DNA of 64,000 nt from Paractinoplanes aksuensis. GTDB taxonomy: Bacteria > Actinomycetota > Actinomycetes > Mycobacteriales > Micromonosporaceae. Shown here piece after piece: positions 52,810 to 60,768 of the stretch (position 1 is its first letter; the number at the start of each line of letters is the position of its first letter). The position numbers and the translations under genes are program-made. The DNA lies in NCBI RefSeq assembly GCF_024137025.1, contig NZ_JAMYJR010000007.1, positions 142,522-206,521 on the forward strand. Direction: 5' to 3'. The notes beneath the pieces were generated by a model. The model saw only the letters and a list, made by a program, of their open reading frames with translations. It was not told the DNA's origin and made no database searches.

Positions 52810-55800
52810 CAGCCGCTCGGTCAGGGCCGGGTCGAGCCGCTCCAGGGCGGCGGCGCGGCGGCCGTCGTCGAGGGCGTCCACCTGGCGTACGAGATCGCGG
52901 ATCTTGTTGTCGGTGGTCTCGGTGGCGTTGAGGACGGCGTGCAGCGCCCGCACCAGCAGGGCGTCGTCGAGCGTGGCCATGTGGTCGGAGAGCAGCATCC
53001 ACAGCGGCGCCACCGAGGAGCCGAGCTCCAGCACGGCCGGCGTCAGCAGCGACCGCAGGGCCAGTTCGGCCGCGCGGGGTGAGGCCACCCGGGCGACCAG
53101 GATGCGGGTGACGGCCACGACCCGGTCGGGCGGCAGACGGTCGGCGTCGGAGCGGAGCGCCTGCATCAGCAGGGTGACCGCGGGCGTCACCCCGGCCGCC
53201 GTGACCGCCTTCGACACGCGCTCGTAGCGGGCGGCCAGCGCGACCGGCTCCTCCTCGAACGCGGAGGCCAGCCACAGCTCGACCAGGCTGCGGGCCAGCG
53301 ACTCGTCGGCGTCGCCGTCCGTCCGGACCCACGTCGTCAGCGATTCCGGCAGCTGCTCGATCAACGGTTCCAGCGCGTGCAGGAACGTGTCGTCGCTGAG
53401 GTTGTTGCTCAGGTGCATCGATTTGAGCGCGGGCGGCAGCTGGAAGCGGGACCGCCAGACCGGCGCGGGCTCGAGGCCGGGCGGGAAGTCGTTGAGCCAG
53501 TTGACGTCCAGGTCGGCCGGGCGGGGGCCGGGGCCGTAGGTCAGCTCGACGTCGCGGCGGCCACGGTGCCAGACCCGGGTGACCGTGATGACCTCCATCG
53601 CGTCCATGTACATGTCGCCAGGCATGGCGGCCCGCCACTGCAGGGCCGAGCCGCGCATCCAGTAGGCCGGGTCGTTGGCCCGGGTGAACAGGTCGGACGC
53701 GCGCAGCACACCCCCCGCGGCCAGGGTCAGCAGGAGCAGATTGAACGAGTACGTGGCCATCCAGTGATCGGTGCGCTTGTCCACCGGGCGATAAGGGCTT
53801 TCCGCGTACGTCGGCCGGGTCACCGCCTGGGCCGTGCGCCCGGCCAGCCACGCCCGCAACCGGTCGCGGTCCGGACCGTCGAGCAGGTCGGCCACGAAGG
53901 GCAGCACGGTGGCCCGGGCGGTCAGCACGGTGAACCCGAGCAGCGAGCGCAGCAGGTCGTCGTCGCCGGCCGGGCCCAGGCGCAGGGCCAGCGTGCTCGC
54001 CGCCTCGCGGGCCTCGGTGTCGCGGACGGCCTGGACGATCAGCCGGGCCACGAGGTATTCGCCGAACGTGGCGTGCAGGAATTCGTACGTCTGCAGGGTC
54101 TGGTCGTCGCGGACGGCCTGGGCCCGCTGGATGAAGAAGAAGCGCCCCACCATCTCTTGCCCCGCGGTGAGTGGCGTGCGGAACGCCTCGGTGCGCCCGG
54201 ACCGGGACGGGCTGAGACCGAGCCCGGCCAGATCCTCGTCGAGCTCGCGTTCAGTCACCCACAGCCGCAACCGGTGGAACATGGCGAAGGCCACCACCGA
54301 CAGCCGCAGCAGCTCTTGCTCGACCAGGGCCGGGATCGCGCTGTCGGGCTGCCCGGCATGCACCCGCCGCACCTCGCGGGCCGCGAACGAGGCCAGCAGC
54401 CGTTCGTAGAGCTGCCCGCCGTCCAGACTTCCACTGTGGAGCGGATTGCCGGCCGAGTGGTAGAGCGCCAGCATGAGCAGCAGCAACGGCTGTTCGGCGA
54501 GGTGGCGCATCGGGCCCACGACGGCCGGGGTCAGCGGCTCGGGCCCGGGGTTCGTCGCGTTCCACACCTCGAGCCAGCGCTCGATCTGCGGGCCGTCGAA
54601 CGGTTCCAGGCGTACGGCGAGGGCGCCCACGGGCAGGCGGGCCCGATCGGCCACGGCGACCCGGCTGGTCACCAGCACGGCCACCGGCCGGCCGAGCGAC
54701 GCCTCACGCTGCTGGAACTGCGCCACCCGGTGCAGATAATCGGACTGGTGCAGACCGGTGGCCTGCAGCAATTCGTCGAAGCCGTCGAGCAGCACCACCG
54801 GCAGCGCGCCCTCGGCGTCGCGCGACAGCTCGGCCCACGAGACCGTCTCGCCGATCGCCGCCCGCAGGGCCAGCTCGATCTGGTCCTGGATCTCGGCCTC
54901 GGCCGGCACGTCGCGCAGCGCGACCCGGCTGACGAAGAAGTCGCCCGCGGGCAGCCGTGCGGCCAGGATGCGGGTGAGCGACGACTTGCCCGCGCCGGGC
55001 TGGCCCAGCAGCAGCATCGGCGCCTCGGTGGCCTGGGTGGTAGTCAGATAGGAGACGAGGAACGCGGCCAGGTCGGTGCGCGGGGCGGTGTCGTTCCACC
55101 AGCGGTCGTCGGCCGGGCGGGCGCCGGGGGCGGCCGGCCGGACGCGGAAGATCGGGTCGAGGTAGGCGGCGCCGAGCGCGGGCAGCAGCAGTTCGCCGCT
55201 GTCGCCGCCGAGCACGGGCCGGTCGAGCTGGGCCCGGTAGGCCCGGGCCAGCGCGGCGCGGTGACGGCCCGGGTCGCGGCCCGAGGCGGCCTGAAGCAGC
55301 ACTGTTTCCAGGCGTTCCAGTCCCCGGCTGGCGGCGCGGTCCTCGTGGCGCCCGGCCCAGATGGCGAACTCGGGGATCTCCCCGGCCAGGCGACGATGGG
55401 CCTCGTCGAACCGGGCCACGGCCATCGCCGGGAGCTTCTGCTCGAGGAGCGCGATCAGCGCGGCCCGGACCCTGTCGTCGGCCTCGTCCCAGGCGGACAG
55501 GCCGGTCAGGTGCGACTTCATGCGCGCGCTCGACACCGTGAACCACTGATCGAGGTGGCCCAGCAGTTTTCCGTACGACACGTCGGGCGCGGGTAACGGC
55601 ACGGAGCTCGCCAGCAACCGGTCGACCAGCATGCCGTCGCCCTGGCTGATCAGCCGCAACTGGTCCTCGCGGCCGAACTCGGGATCGCCGATCGACGCCT
55701 CGGCCATGCACTCGTCGAGCGCCTCGAAGAACGCGGTGACGACCAGGACCACGTGCGCCGCCTGGAGTCGACGGCTTCGATCGTAGCGGCCGAGACCTCG

Positions 55801-56004
55801 TACGGAATCATTGATCTGGACCGTGACCAGCTGCCCGAGCCGGACCACCTCGGTCTTGGCGTCGAACAGGCTGATCGCGAGATCGCTGCCGCCCGCGGTG
55901 GCCATGCTGAGCACCCCGCCCAGCAGATTGTCGACGGCTTTGGCCAAAGGCCCCGTCCCCCCGAGGATCCGCACGGCATCGGCGTAGGACAGGCGCTGCG
56001 GCAT
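52795..56004 (-). CDS. NACHT-type STAND NTPase (1069 aa)
   Basis: A large cytoplasmic signal-transduction NTPase. Residues 1-300: a helical N-terminal region with no recognised catalytic domain. About 335: Walker A in LLLGQPGAGKSSLTRIL. About 400: Walker B PVVLLDGFDELLQATG, with the DGFDEL pattern of NACHT proteins; VAVLVTSRVAVADRARLP is sensor 1. From 440 come winged-helix/helical parts, including YEFLHATFGEYLVARLI, common in bacterial NACHT proteins. The C-terminal ~450 residues are helical and may be the ligand sensor. Related bacterial NACHT proteins protect against phage; that role here is inference. ATG 56004 starts 74 bp after the ABC permease gene. No adjacent known effector is seen. 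Confidence 0.9.
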   Translation of the reverse strand: MPQRLSYADAVRILGGTGPLAKAVDNLLGGVLSMATAGGSDLAISLFDAKTEVVRLGQLVTVQINDSVRGLGRYDRSRRLQAAHVVLVVTAFFEALDECMAEASIGDPEFGREDQLRLISQGDGMLVDRLLASSVPLPAPDVSYGKLLGHLDQWFTVSSARMKSHLTGLSAWDEADDRVRAALIALLEQKLPAMAVARFDEAHRRLAGEIPEFAIWAGRHEDRAASRGLERLETVLLQAASGRDPGRHRAALARAYRAQLDRPVLGGDSGELLLPALGAAYLDPIFRVRPAAPGARPADDRWWNDTAPRTDLAAFLVSYLTTTQATEAPMLLLGQPGAGKSSLTRILAARLPAGDFFVSRVALRDVPAEAEIQDQIELALRAAIGETVSWAELSRDAEGALPVVLLDGFDELLQATGLHQSDYLHRVAQFQQREASLGRPVAVLVTSRVAVADRARLPVGALAVRLEPFDGPQIERWLEVWNATNPGPEPLTPAVVGPMRHLAEQPLLLLMLALYHSAGNPLHSGSLDGGQLYERLLASFAAREVRRVHAGQPDSAIPALVEQELLRLSVVAFAMFHRLRLWVTERELDEDLAGLGLSPSRSGRTEAFRTPLTAGQEMVGRFFFIQRAQAVRDDQTLQTYEFLHATFGEYLVARLIVQAVRDTEAREAASTLALRLGPAGDDDLLRSLLGFTVLTARATVLPFVADLLDGPDRDRLRAWLAGRTAQAVTRPTYAESPYRPVDKRTDHWMATYSFNLLLLTLAAGGVLRASDLFTRANDPAYWMRGSALQWRAAMPGDMYMDAMEVITVTRVWHRGRRDVELTYGPGPRPADLDVNWLNDFPPGLEPAPVWRSRFQLPPALKSMHLSNNLSDDTFLHALEPLIEQLPESLTTWVRTDGDADESLARSLVELWLASAFEEEPVALAARYERVSKAVTAAGVTPAVTLLMQALRSDADRLPPDRVVAVTRILVARVASPRAAELALRSLLTPAVLELGSSVAPLWMLLSDHMATLDDALLVRALHAVLNATETTDNKIRDLVRQVDALDDGRRAAALERLDPALTERLSFFR

Positions 56005-56078
56005 GACACCATCATGGCCCAGCACGCCAACGACGGGCCGCGCCCCTTGAGGGAAGCGACCCGTCCGGCCGGCGCCGG

Positions 56079-56840
56079 TCAGCCGATCTTGCGGCGGTAG
56101 GCCGCCATGGCGAACACATAGGCCACCACCAGGATGCCGGCGCACCAGGCGAGGGCGATCCAGATCTCGTGGCCGACCGGCTGCTGCTCCCACAGCGCCC
56201 GCAGTGTGTTGACGATCGAGGTGACCGGCTGGTTCTCGGCGAACGCCCGCACCGGGCCCGGCATCGTCTCGGTCGGTACGAAGGCCGAGCTGATGAAGGG
56301 CAGGAAGATGATCGGGTACGAGAAGGCGGCAGCACCGTCCGATGTGGACGCTGATAGACCGGAGATGATCGCGACCCAGGTCAGGGCCAGCGTGAAGACG
56401 GCCAGGATGCCCACCACGGCCAGCCACGACAGGATCCCGGCCGAGGTGCGGAAGCCGATGGCCAGGCCGACCAGGACGATGACGGCGGCCGAGATCGCAT
56501 TGGACACCAGCGACGTCAGAACGTGCCCCCAGAGCACCGACGACCGGCTGATCGGCATCGAGTTGAACCGTTCGAAGATGCCACCCTGCAGATCGTTGAA
56601 AAGGCGATAGGCGGTGTACGAGATCCCGCTGGCGATCGCGATCAGCAGCACACCGGGCATCAGGTAGTTGGTGTAGTTGTCGCTGCCGGTCTGGATGGCG
56701 CCGCCGAAGACGTACCGGAACAGCAGCAGGAACGCGATGGGCATGATCGTGACCGTGATGATCGTGTCGACGCTGCGGGTCACGTGGCGTACGGAACGCC
56801 CGAGCATCACGCCGGTGTCGCTGAGCACGTGGGTTGTCAT
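56079..56840 (-). CDS. ABC-2 type export permease (DrrB-like)
   Basis: A 253-residue integral membrane protein with six helices, of the ABC-2 family. Features: VTIMPIAFLLLFRYVFGGAI (helix 1), GIFERFNSMPISRSSVLWGH (the cytoplasmic loop of DrrB/NodJ proteins) and FPIIFLPFISSAFVPTETMP-like helix region with the conserved P-x-x-x-S-S-A-F-V-P. Partner of the DrrA-like ATPase upstream, with which it shares an ATGA overlap. Exports a hydrophobic compound or antibiotic; substrate unknown. Confidence 0.93.
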   Translation of the reverse strand: MTTHVLSDTGVMLGRSVRHVTRSVDTIITVTIMPIAFLLLFRYVFGGAIQTGSDNYTNYLMPGVLLIAIASGISYTAYRLFNDLQGGIFERFNSMPISRSSVLWGHVLTSLVSNAISAAVIVLVGLAIGFRTSAGILSWLAVVGILAVFTLALTWVAIISGLSASTSDGAAAFSYPIIFLPFISSAFVPTETMPGPVRAFAENQPVTSIVNTLRALWEQQPVGHEIWIALAWCAGILVVAYVFAMAAYRRKIG

Positions 56841-57604
56841 GGCTGCTTCTCCTTACCGACGATGGCCAGGAAGATCTCTTCGAGGGTGGGCTGCCGTTCG
56901 ACGTACTCGACCTTGGCCGGGGGCAGCAGTTGCCGCAGCTCGGCCAGCGTGCCGGAGACGATGATCGTGCCCTGGTGCAGGATCGCGATCCGGTCGGCCA
57001 GCTTCTCGGCCTCGTCCAGGTACTGCGTGGTGAGGAAGATCGTCGTCCCGCCGCCGGCCAGCTTCTGGATCTCCTGCCAGACCTCGAGCCGCGCCTCCGG
57101 GTCGAGGCCGGTCGTCGGCTCGTCGAGGAAGACGACCGGCGGGTCACCGATCAGGCTCATGGCGATGTCGAGGCGGCGGCGCATGCCACCGGAGTAGGTG
57201 GCGACCCGGCGCCCGCCCGCGTCGGTCAGGCTGAACCGCCGCAGCAGGTCGTCGGCGACCCCGGCCGGGTTACCGACCCGCCGCAGTTTGGCGATCATGA
57301 TGAGGTTCTCGCGGCCGGACAGGATCTCGTCGACCGCGGCGAACTGCCCGGTCAGGCTGATCGACTCGCGCACCGAGGCCGGCTCGGCGGCGACGTCGAA
57401 GCCGTTCACGACGGCCGTGCCGCCGTCGGACTTGAGCAGGGTGGCCAGGATCCGCACGATCGTGGTCTTGCCGGCCCCGTTCGAGCCGAGCAGGGCGAAG
57501 ATGCTGCCGCCGTCCACGGTGAGGTCGACACCCTTGAGCACCTGAAGGTCCTGATAGGACTTCTGCAGTCCGGCGATCCGGATGGCCGGTTCTCTGGTTT
57601 CCAT
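56837..57604 (-). CDS. ABC exporter ATP-binding protein (DrrA-like)
   Basis: A 255-residue ATPase of the daunorubicin-resistance type. Walker A LLGSNGAGKTT, Q-loop SLTGQFAAVDEILSGREN, signature YSGGMRRRLDIAM, Walker B VVFLDEPTTGLDPEAR and switch region IFLTTQYLDEAEKLADRI. The VDEILSGRENL segment and the C-terminal tail of about 30 residues fit the DrrA subfamily. The usual DrrA tail is longer (about 330 aa in total), so this is a short form. ATG 57604 has GGGGGAA upstream; the stop overlaps the permease start. Confidence 0.95.
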   Translation of the reverse strand: METREPAIRIAGLQKSYQDLQVLKGVDLTVDGGSIFALLGSNGAGKTTIVRILATLLKSDGGTAVVNGFDVAAEPASVRESISLTGQFAAVDEILSGRENLIMIAKLRRVGNPAGVADDLLRRFSLTDAGGRRVATYSGGMRRRLDIAMSLIGDPPVVFLDEPTTGLDPEARLEVWQEIQKLAGGGTTIFLTTQYLDEAEKLADRIAILHQGTIIVSGTLAELRQLLPPAKVEYVERQPTLEEIFLAIVGKEKQP

Positions 57605-57615
57605 GGTTCCCCCGA

Positions 57616-58458
57616 TCACGAGCGGTGGATGGTGATGTCGCCGTACGAGGTACGGCCGCGGACCTCGACGGTCTCGGCCGCGCCCTGGGGCTTGGCGGTG
57701 TTGTCGAGCCGGTTGCGGACGTGCCCGAAGCTGGTGTTGAGCTCGAGCCAGGCCGCGGTTCCGGCGGCGATGCCGACGTCGAGGTCGCCCATGGCGGTGC
57801 CGAGCGTGACCGAGCCCCGCACCACCTCGCCGATGGTGATGGCGCCGTTGGCCGTCTTGGCGTCGACGCCCGCGCCGGCCCGTTCGATGCGGATGTCGCC
57901 GTTGGCCGCCCGGACCCGGACGTCGCCCTCGACCGCGTCGATCGTGGTCTCGCCGTTGGAGTTTTTGACGACCGCGGTGCCGAACACCTCGCCGATCTGC
58001 ACCTTTCCGGAGCCGGTGGAGACGTCGGCCGCCCCGGTGACCCGGCCCGCGGTGACCCGGCCGGCCGAGGTGCTCAGGCGCAGCGGCCCGGTGTGCTCGA
58101 CGCTGACGTCGCCGGCCGCGGTCTTGAGCCGGCACTCCCCCAGCCGTCCGGCGCAGCGCAGGTCGCCCGCCGCCGACTCGGCCGACACCCGGGAGCCGCT
58201 GGGCAGCTCGATGCTGACGTCGACCGACCGGGTCTTGCGGGAGAAGTCGAACAGTCGCTTGGGGGCGATGACCCGCAGCGTGCCATCGGTGAAGTCGACG
58301 CGGACCTGCTGGACCGCGGCCACGTCGGACTCGTCGGTCTCCTCGCTCGGGCGCACGTCGACGACGGTGTCGGTGCGGTCGCTCGCGGTGATCCGCAGGT
58401 TGCCGACGCTGAGCTCGACAACGACGGAGATCGATTCGGGGGTCTCGAAAATGGGCAT
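57616..58458 (-). CDS. DUF4097 beta-repeat protein
   Basis: A 280-residue cytoplasmic-looking protein (no signal or TM segment) made of short repeated beta-strands: VELSVGNLRITASDRTDTVV, SGSRVSAESAAGDLRCAGR, TAAGDVSVEHTGPL, STGSGKVQIGEVFG, ANGDIRIERAGAG and TSYGDITIHRS. These form the right-handed beta-helix-like stack of the DUF4097 (adhesin-like) family. Its function is unknown. It is frequently found between a small DNA-binding protein and a DrrAB exporter in actinobacteria. ATG 58458 has AGAGGGG 6 nt upstream; it ends 11 bp before the ATPase start. Confidence 0.9.
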   Translation of the reverse strand: MPIFETPESISVVVELSVGNLRITASDRTDTVVDVRPSEETDESDVAAVQQVRVDFTDGTLRVIAPKRLFDFSRKTRSVDVSIELPSGSRVSAESAAGDLRCAGRLGECRLKTAAGDVSVEHTGPLRLSTSAGRVTAGRVTGAADVSTGSGKVQIGEVFGTAVVKNSNGETTIDAVEGDVRVRAANGDIRIERAGAGVDAKTANGAITIGEVVRGSVTLGTAMGDLDVGIAAGTAAWLELNTSFGHVRNRLDNTAKPQGAAETVEVRGRTSYGDITIHRS

Positions 58459-58489
58459 GGTTGTCCCCTCTTTCCGGGGTCGGGGTGCG

Positions 58490-58993
58490 TTACTGAACCC
58501 AGCCGGTGAAGCTCTGCACGCTCTTTTTGCTGGTGGGAGGCTCGGGGCGGGCGTCCGAGCCGGAACGCTGGAGGCCGGCCGCGGCCGCGCGCACCAACCA
58601 GGCGTTGACCGATCGGCCCTCGCGGGCCGCCGCCTCTTCGATGGCCGTCTTGAGTTGCTCGGGCATGCGGACGTTGATCCGGGTCGCCGGGCCGTCCTCG
58701 GCGATCACGGGTTCGGCCTCCGGCGCATTCGGCGTCTTTGCCGTTTCCGTGGCCGGCACTGTCACGACGAAGTCGGGGTCGCGACCACGCAGCCGGAGCT
58801 CGACCGAGCCGGGCGCCAGGTCGCGGGTGATCTCGTCGGCCGCCCCCGACAGCGCGTCGAGCAGCGTCATCCGGATCGCCGACTCGAGCGAGCCGGTGAG
58901 GCGTTCGACCAGCGCCCGGGATTGCTCGCCGCCCGCCTCGGCCAGGGTGGCGAACTCGCGGCCGAGGTTGCTCACGTAAGTGCTCAAGTCCAT
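58490..58993 (-). CDS. Ribbon-helix-helix (HicB/CopG-like) DNA-binding protein
   Basis: A 167-residue protein. The N-terminal part is helical (MDLSTYVSNLGREFATLAEA...). The C-terminal region carries the RHH domain: TRINVRMPEQLKTAIEEAAAREGRSVNAWLV, with the MPEQLK strand and RSVNAWLVRAA second helix typical of HicB-antitoxin-like repressors. No toxin gene is adjacent. It probably regulates the DUF4097-DrrAB operon and itself. The start ATG 58993 sits inside the first of five phased TGGCACC repeats (58992-59053), which are likely its operator. Confidence 0.85.
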   Translation of the reverse strand: MDLSTYVSNLGREFATLAEAGGEQSRALVERLTGSLESAIRMTLLDALSGAADEITRDLAPGSVELRLRGRDPDFVVTVPATETAKTPNAPEAEPVIAEDGPATRINVRMPEQLKTAIEEAAAREGRSVNAWLVRAAAAGLQRSGSDARPEPPTSKKSVQSFTGWVQ

Positions 58994-59053
58994 GGCACCA
59001 CTATGGCACCGTAATGGCACCACCGCAAGACACTTTGGCACCGCGATGGCATC
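58992..59053. promoter_or_regulatory. Five phased TGGCACC iterons over the RHH gene start
   Basis: (A/T)TGGCACC at 58992, 59003, 59014 and 59035 and ATGGCATC at 59046, spaced 11, 11, 21 and 11 bp. The repeats are in the same orientation on one face of the helix. RHH repressors are known to bind such arrays of 7-bp half-sites. The first repeat includes the ATG of the RHH gene, so binding would block translation start or transcription. Confidence 0.65.
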
Positions 59054-59063
59054 GCGGCGATTC

Positions 59064-59092
59064 TGTCGGATCCGGGGAGCGGCGTTCGTAGT
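59064..59092 (+). promoter_or_regulatory. ECF42-like promoter upstream of the YCII gene
   Basis: TGTCGG (59064-59069), a 17-bp spacer, then CGTAGT (59087-59092). ECF42-group sigma factors recognise TGTCGA at -35 and a CGA/CGT-like -10, so this probably serves autoregulation by the sigma factor downstream. The -35 differs from the consensus at its last base. Confidence 0.5.
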
Positions 59093-59124
59093 ACACACAT
59101 CAGTGACACGACAGGGAGAGAGCC

Positions 59125-59460
59125 ATGCAGTATCTGGTTTCCGTGATCGACGACAAGTCCGGTTCCGCCACCGACGACGAGATGACCGCTATCGATGCCT
59201 TCAACGCGCAGGCCCAGGCAGCCGGTCACTGGGTCTTCGCGGGCGGCCTCAATGCGCCCAGCACGGCCACGGTGATCGACAACCGGGGCTCGGAGACGCT
59301 GTTCACCGATGGGCCGTTCCTGGAGTCGAAGGAGTACGTCGCCGGCTTCTGGATCTTCGAGGCGCCCGACCTCGACGTGGCGCTGAAACTCGCCGCCGAC
59401 GGGTCGAAGGCCTGCAACCGGCGGGTCGAGGTCCGGCCCTTCTACGGCGAGGGCGCGTGA
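59125..59460 (+). CDS. YCII/DGPF domain protein
   Basis: A 111-residue protein with the YCII fold: MQYLVSVIDDKSGSATDDEM, AGHWVFAGGLNAPSTATV, then FTDGPFLESKEYVAGFWIFE (DGPF motif) and CNRRVEVRPFYG. Proteins of this kind are encoded immediately upstream of ECF42 sigma factors and form their conserved partner, although no enzymatic role is settled. ATG 59125 has GGGAGAG upstream. Its TGA overlaps the GTG of the sigma gene (GTGA). Confidence 0.95.
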   Translation: MQYLVSVIDDKSGSATDDEMTAIDAFNAQAQAAGHWVFAGGLNAPSTATVIDNRGSETLFTDGPFLESKEYVAGFWIFEAPDLDVALKLAADGSKACNRRVEVRPFYGEGA

Positions 59461-60692
59461 CCGACGTCCACGCGGCGACCACCCGCGCCCACCGCGAACA
59501 ATGGGCCCGGGTGGTGGCCGCCCTGACCCGGCGCTTCGGCGACCTCGACATCGCCGAGGAGGCGGCGGCCGAGGCGTTCGCCACCGCCGTCGAACGGTGG
59601 CCGGTCGACGGCGTGCCGCCCAACCCGGGCGCGTGGCTCACCACCACGGCCAACCGCAAGGCCATCGACCGGATCCGGCGCGAGAGCAAACGCGACGACA
59701 AGCAGCGGGAGGCGCGGATGCTGCAGGACGACGACCCGCCCGAGCCGACCGGGGCCATCGACGACGACCGGCTGCGGCTGATCTTCACCTGCTGTCATCC
59801 GGCGCTCGCCCTGGAGGCCCGGGTCGCGCTGACCCTGCGCCTGGTCGGGGGTCTGACCGTGGCCGAGATCGCGCGCGCCTTCCTGGTCCGCGAGACGGCC
59901 ATGGAACAGCGGATCACCCGGGCCAAAGCCAAGATCAAGGCGACCCGTATCCCGTACCGGGTGCCGGCGGCCGAAGATCTGCCGCTGCGCGTGTCCGGGG
60001 TGCTGGCCACGCTCTATCTCGTGTTCAACGAGGGCTACCTGGCGACCGGGTCCGGGTCCGATCCCGTACGCGAAGAATTGACCGACGAGGCGATCCGGCT
60101 GACCCGCCTGATCCGGGCCCTGCTGCCGCGCGACGGCGAAGTGACCGGCCTGCTGGCGTTGATGCTGCTCACCGACGCCCGCCGCACCGCCCGGATCTCG
60201 GCCGACGGCGAACTGGTCGCGCTGGCCGAGCAGGACCGCGGCGGCTGGGACCGGGCGCTGATCGCCGAGGGCCACCACCTGGTCCGCGAACGGCTGGCCA
60301 CCGGCGAGGCGCCCGGCCGCTACCAGATCCTGGCCGCCATCAACGCCGTGCACACCGACGCCCGCGACGTCCGCGACACCGACTGGTCGCAGGTCGTCGC
60401 CCTGTACGACCAGTTGATCCGCCTCGACCCGTCACCGATCGTCGCCCTCAACCGGGCCATCGCCGTGGCCGAACTGGACGGCCCGGACGTGGCCCTGGCC
60501 GTGGTCGACCGTCTCGACGGCGCCCTGGCCAACTATCACGCCTACCACGCGACCCGGGCCGACCTGCTCCGCCGCCTCGGCCGCAGCTCTCTGGCTCGCG
60601 CGGCCTACGACCGGGCGATAGAACTGGCCGGTAACACCGCCGAGACGGCCTACTTGACGCGCCGCCGCGACCAGCTGAACCGGACTTTGTGA
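59457..60692 (+). CDS. RNA polymerase sigma factor, ECF42 (SigJ-like) with TPR-like C-terminal extension
   Basis: A 411-residue sigma factor. Region 2: RRFGDLDIAEEAAAEAFATAVERWP, GAWLTTTANRKAIDRIRRES. Region 4: TLRLVGGLTVAEIARAFLVRETAMEQRITRAK. After residue ~190 comes a ~220-residue extension (LYLVFNEGYLAT, EAIRLTRLIRALLP, AAINAVHTDA, VVALYDQLIRLDPSPIVALN, ending TAYLTRRRDQLN) with TPR-like helices. Such an extension is typical of ECF42 and is required for activity in studied members. It is coupled to the YCII gene. No anti-sigma gene follows, as expected for this group. Confidence 0.95.
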   Translation: MTDVHAATTRAHREQWARVVAALTRRFGDLDIAEEAAAEAFATAVERWPVDGVPPNPGAWLTTTANRKAIDRIRRESKRDDKQREARMLQDDDPPEPTGAIDDDRLRLIFTCCHPALALEARVALTLRLVGGLTVAEIARAFLVRETAMEQRITRAKAKIKATRIPYRVPAAEDLPLRVSGVLATLYLVFNEGYLATGSGSDPVREELTDEAIRLTRLIRALLPRDGEVTGLLALMLLTDARRTARISADGELVALAEQDRGGWDRALIAEGHHLVRERLATGEAPGRYQILAAINAVHTDARDVRDTDWSQVVALYDQLIRLDPSPIVALNRAIAVAELDGPDVALAVVDRLDGALANYHAYHATRADLLRRLGRSSLARAAYDRAIELAGNTAETAYLTRRRDQLNRTL

Positions 60693-60768
60693 CTTGCCCG
60701 GCGGACTCGCCGCCGCCCGCCCGGGCGAGCACCTCTTCCTTCGGCTCAGCCCGGGCTGACGGCGTCGT

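Noticed and set aside
53377..55596. Long plus-strand frame opposite the NACHT gene
   Set aside because: Composition typical of an antisense GC shadow; the NACHT frame carries clear Walker motifs.
58490..58993. RHH protein considered as part of a HicAB toxin-antitoxin pair
   Set aside because: No small HicA-like toxin frame lies upstream or downstream; the neighbours are DUF4097 and an ABC exporter.
60746..60759. Palindrome TCAGCCCGGGCTGA between the sigma factor and ALDH genes, considered as a terminator
   Set aside because: Only a 14-bp palindrome with no loop or T-tract; it may assist termination but I cannot support it as a feature.
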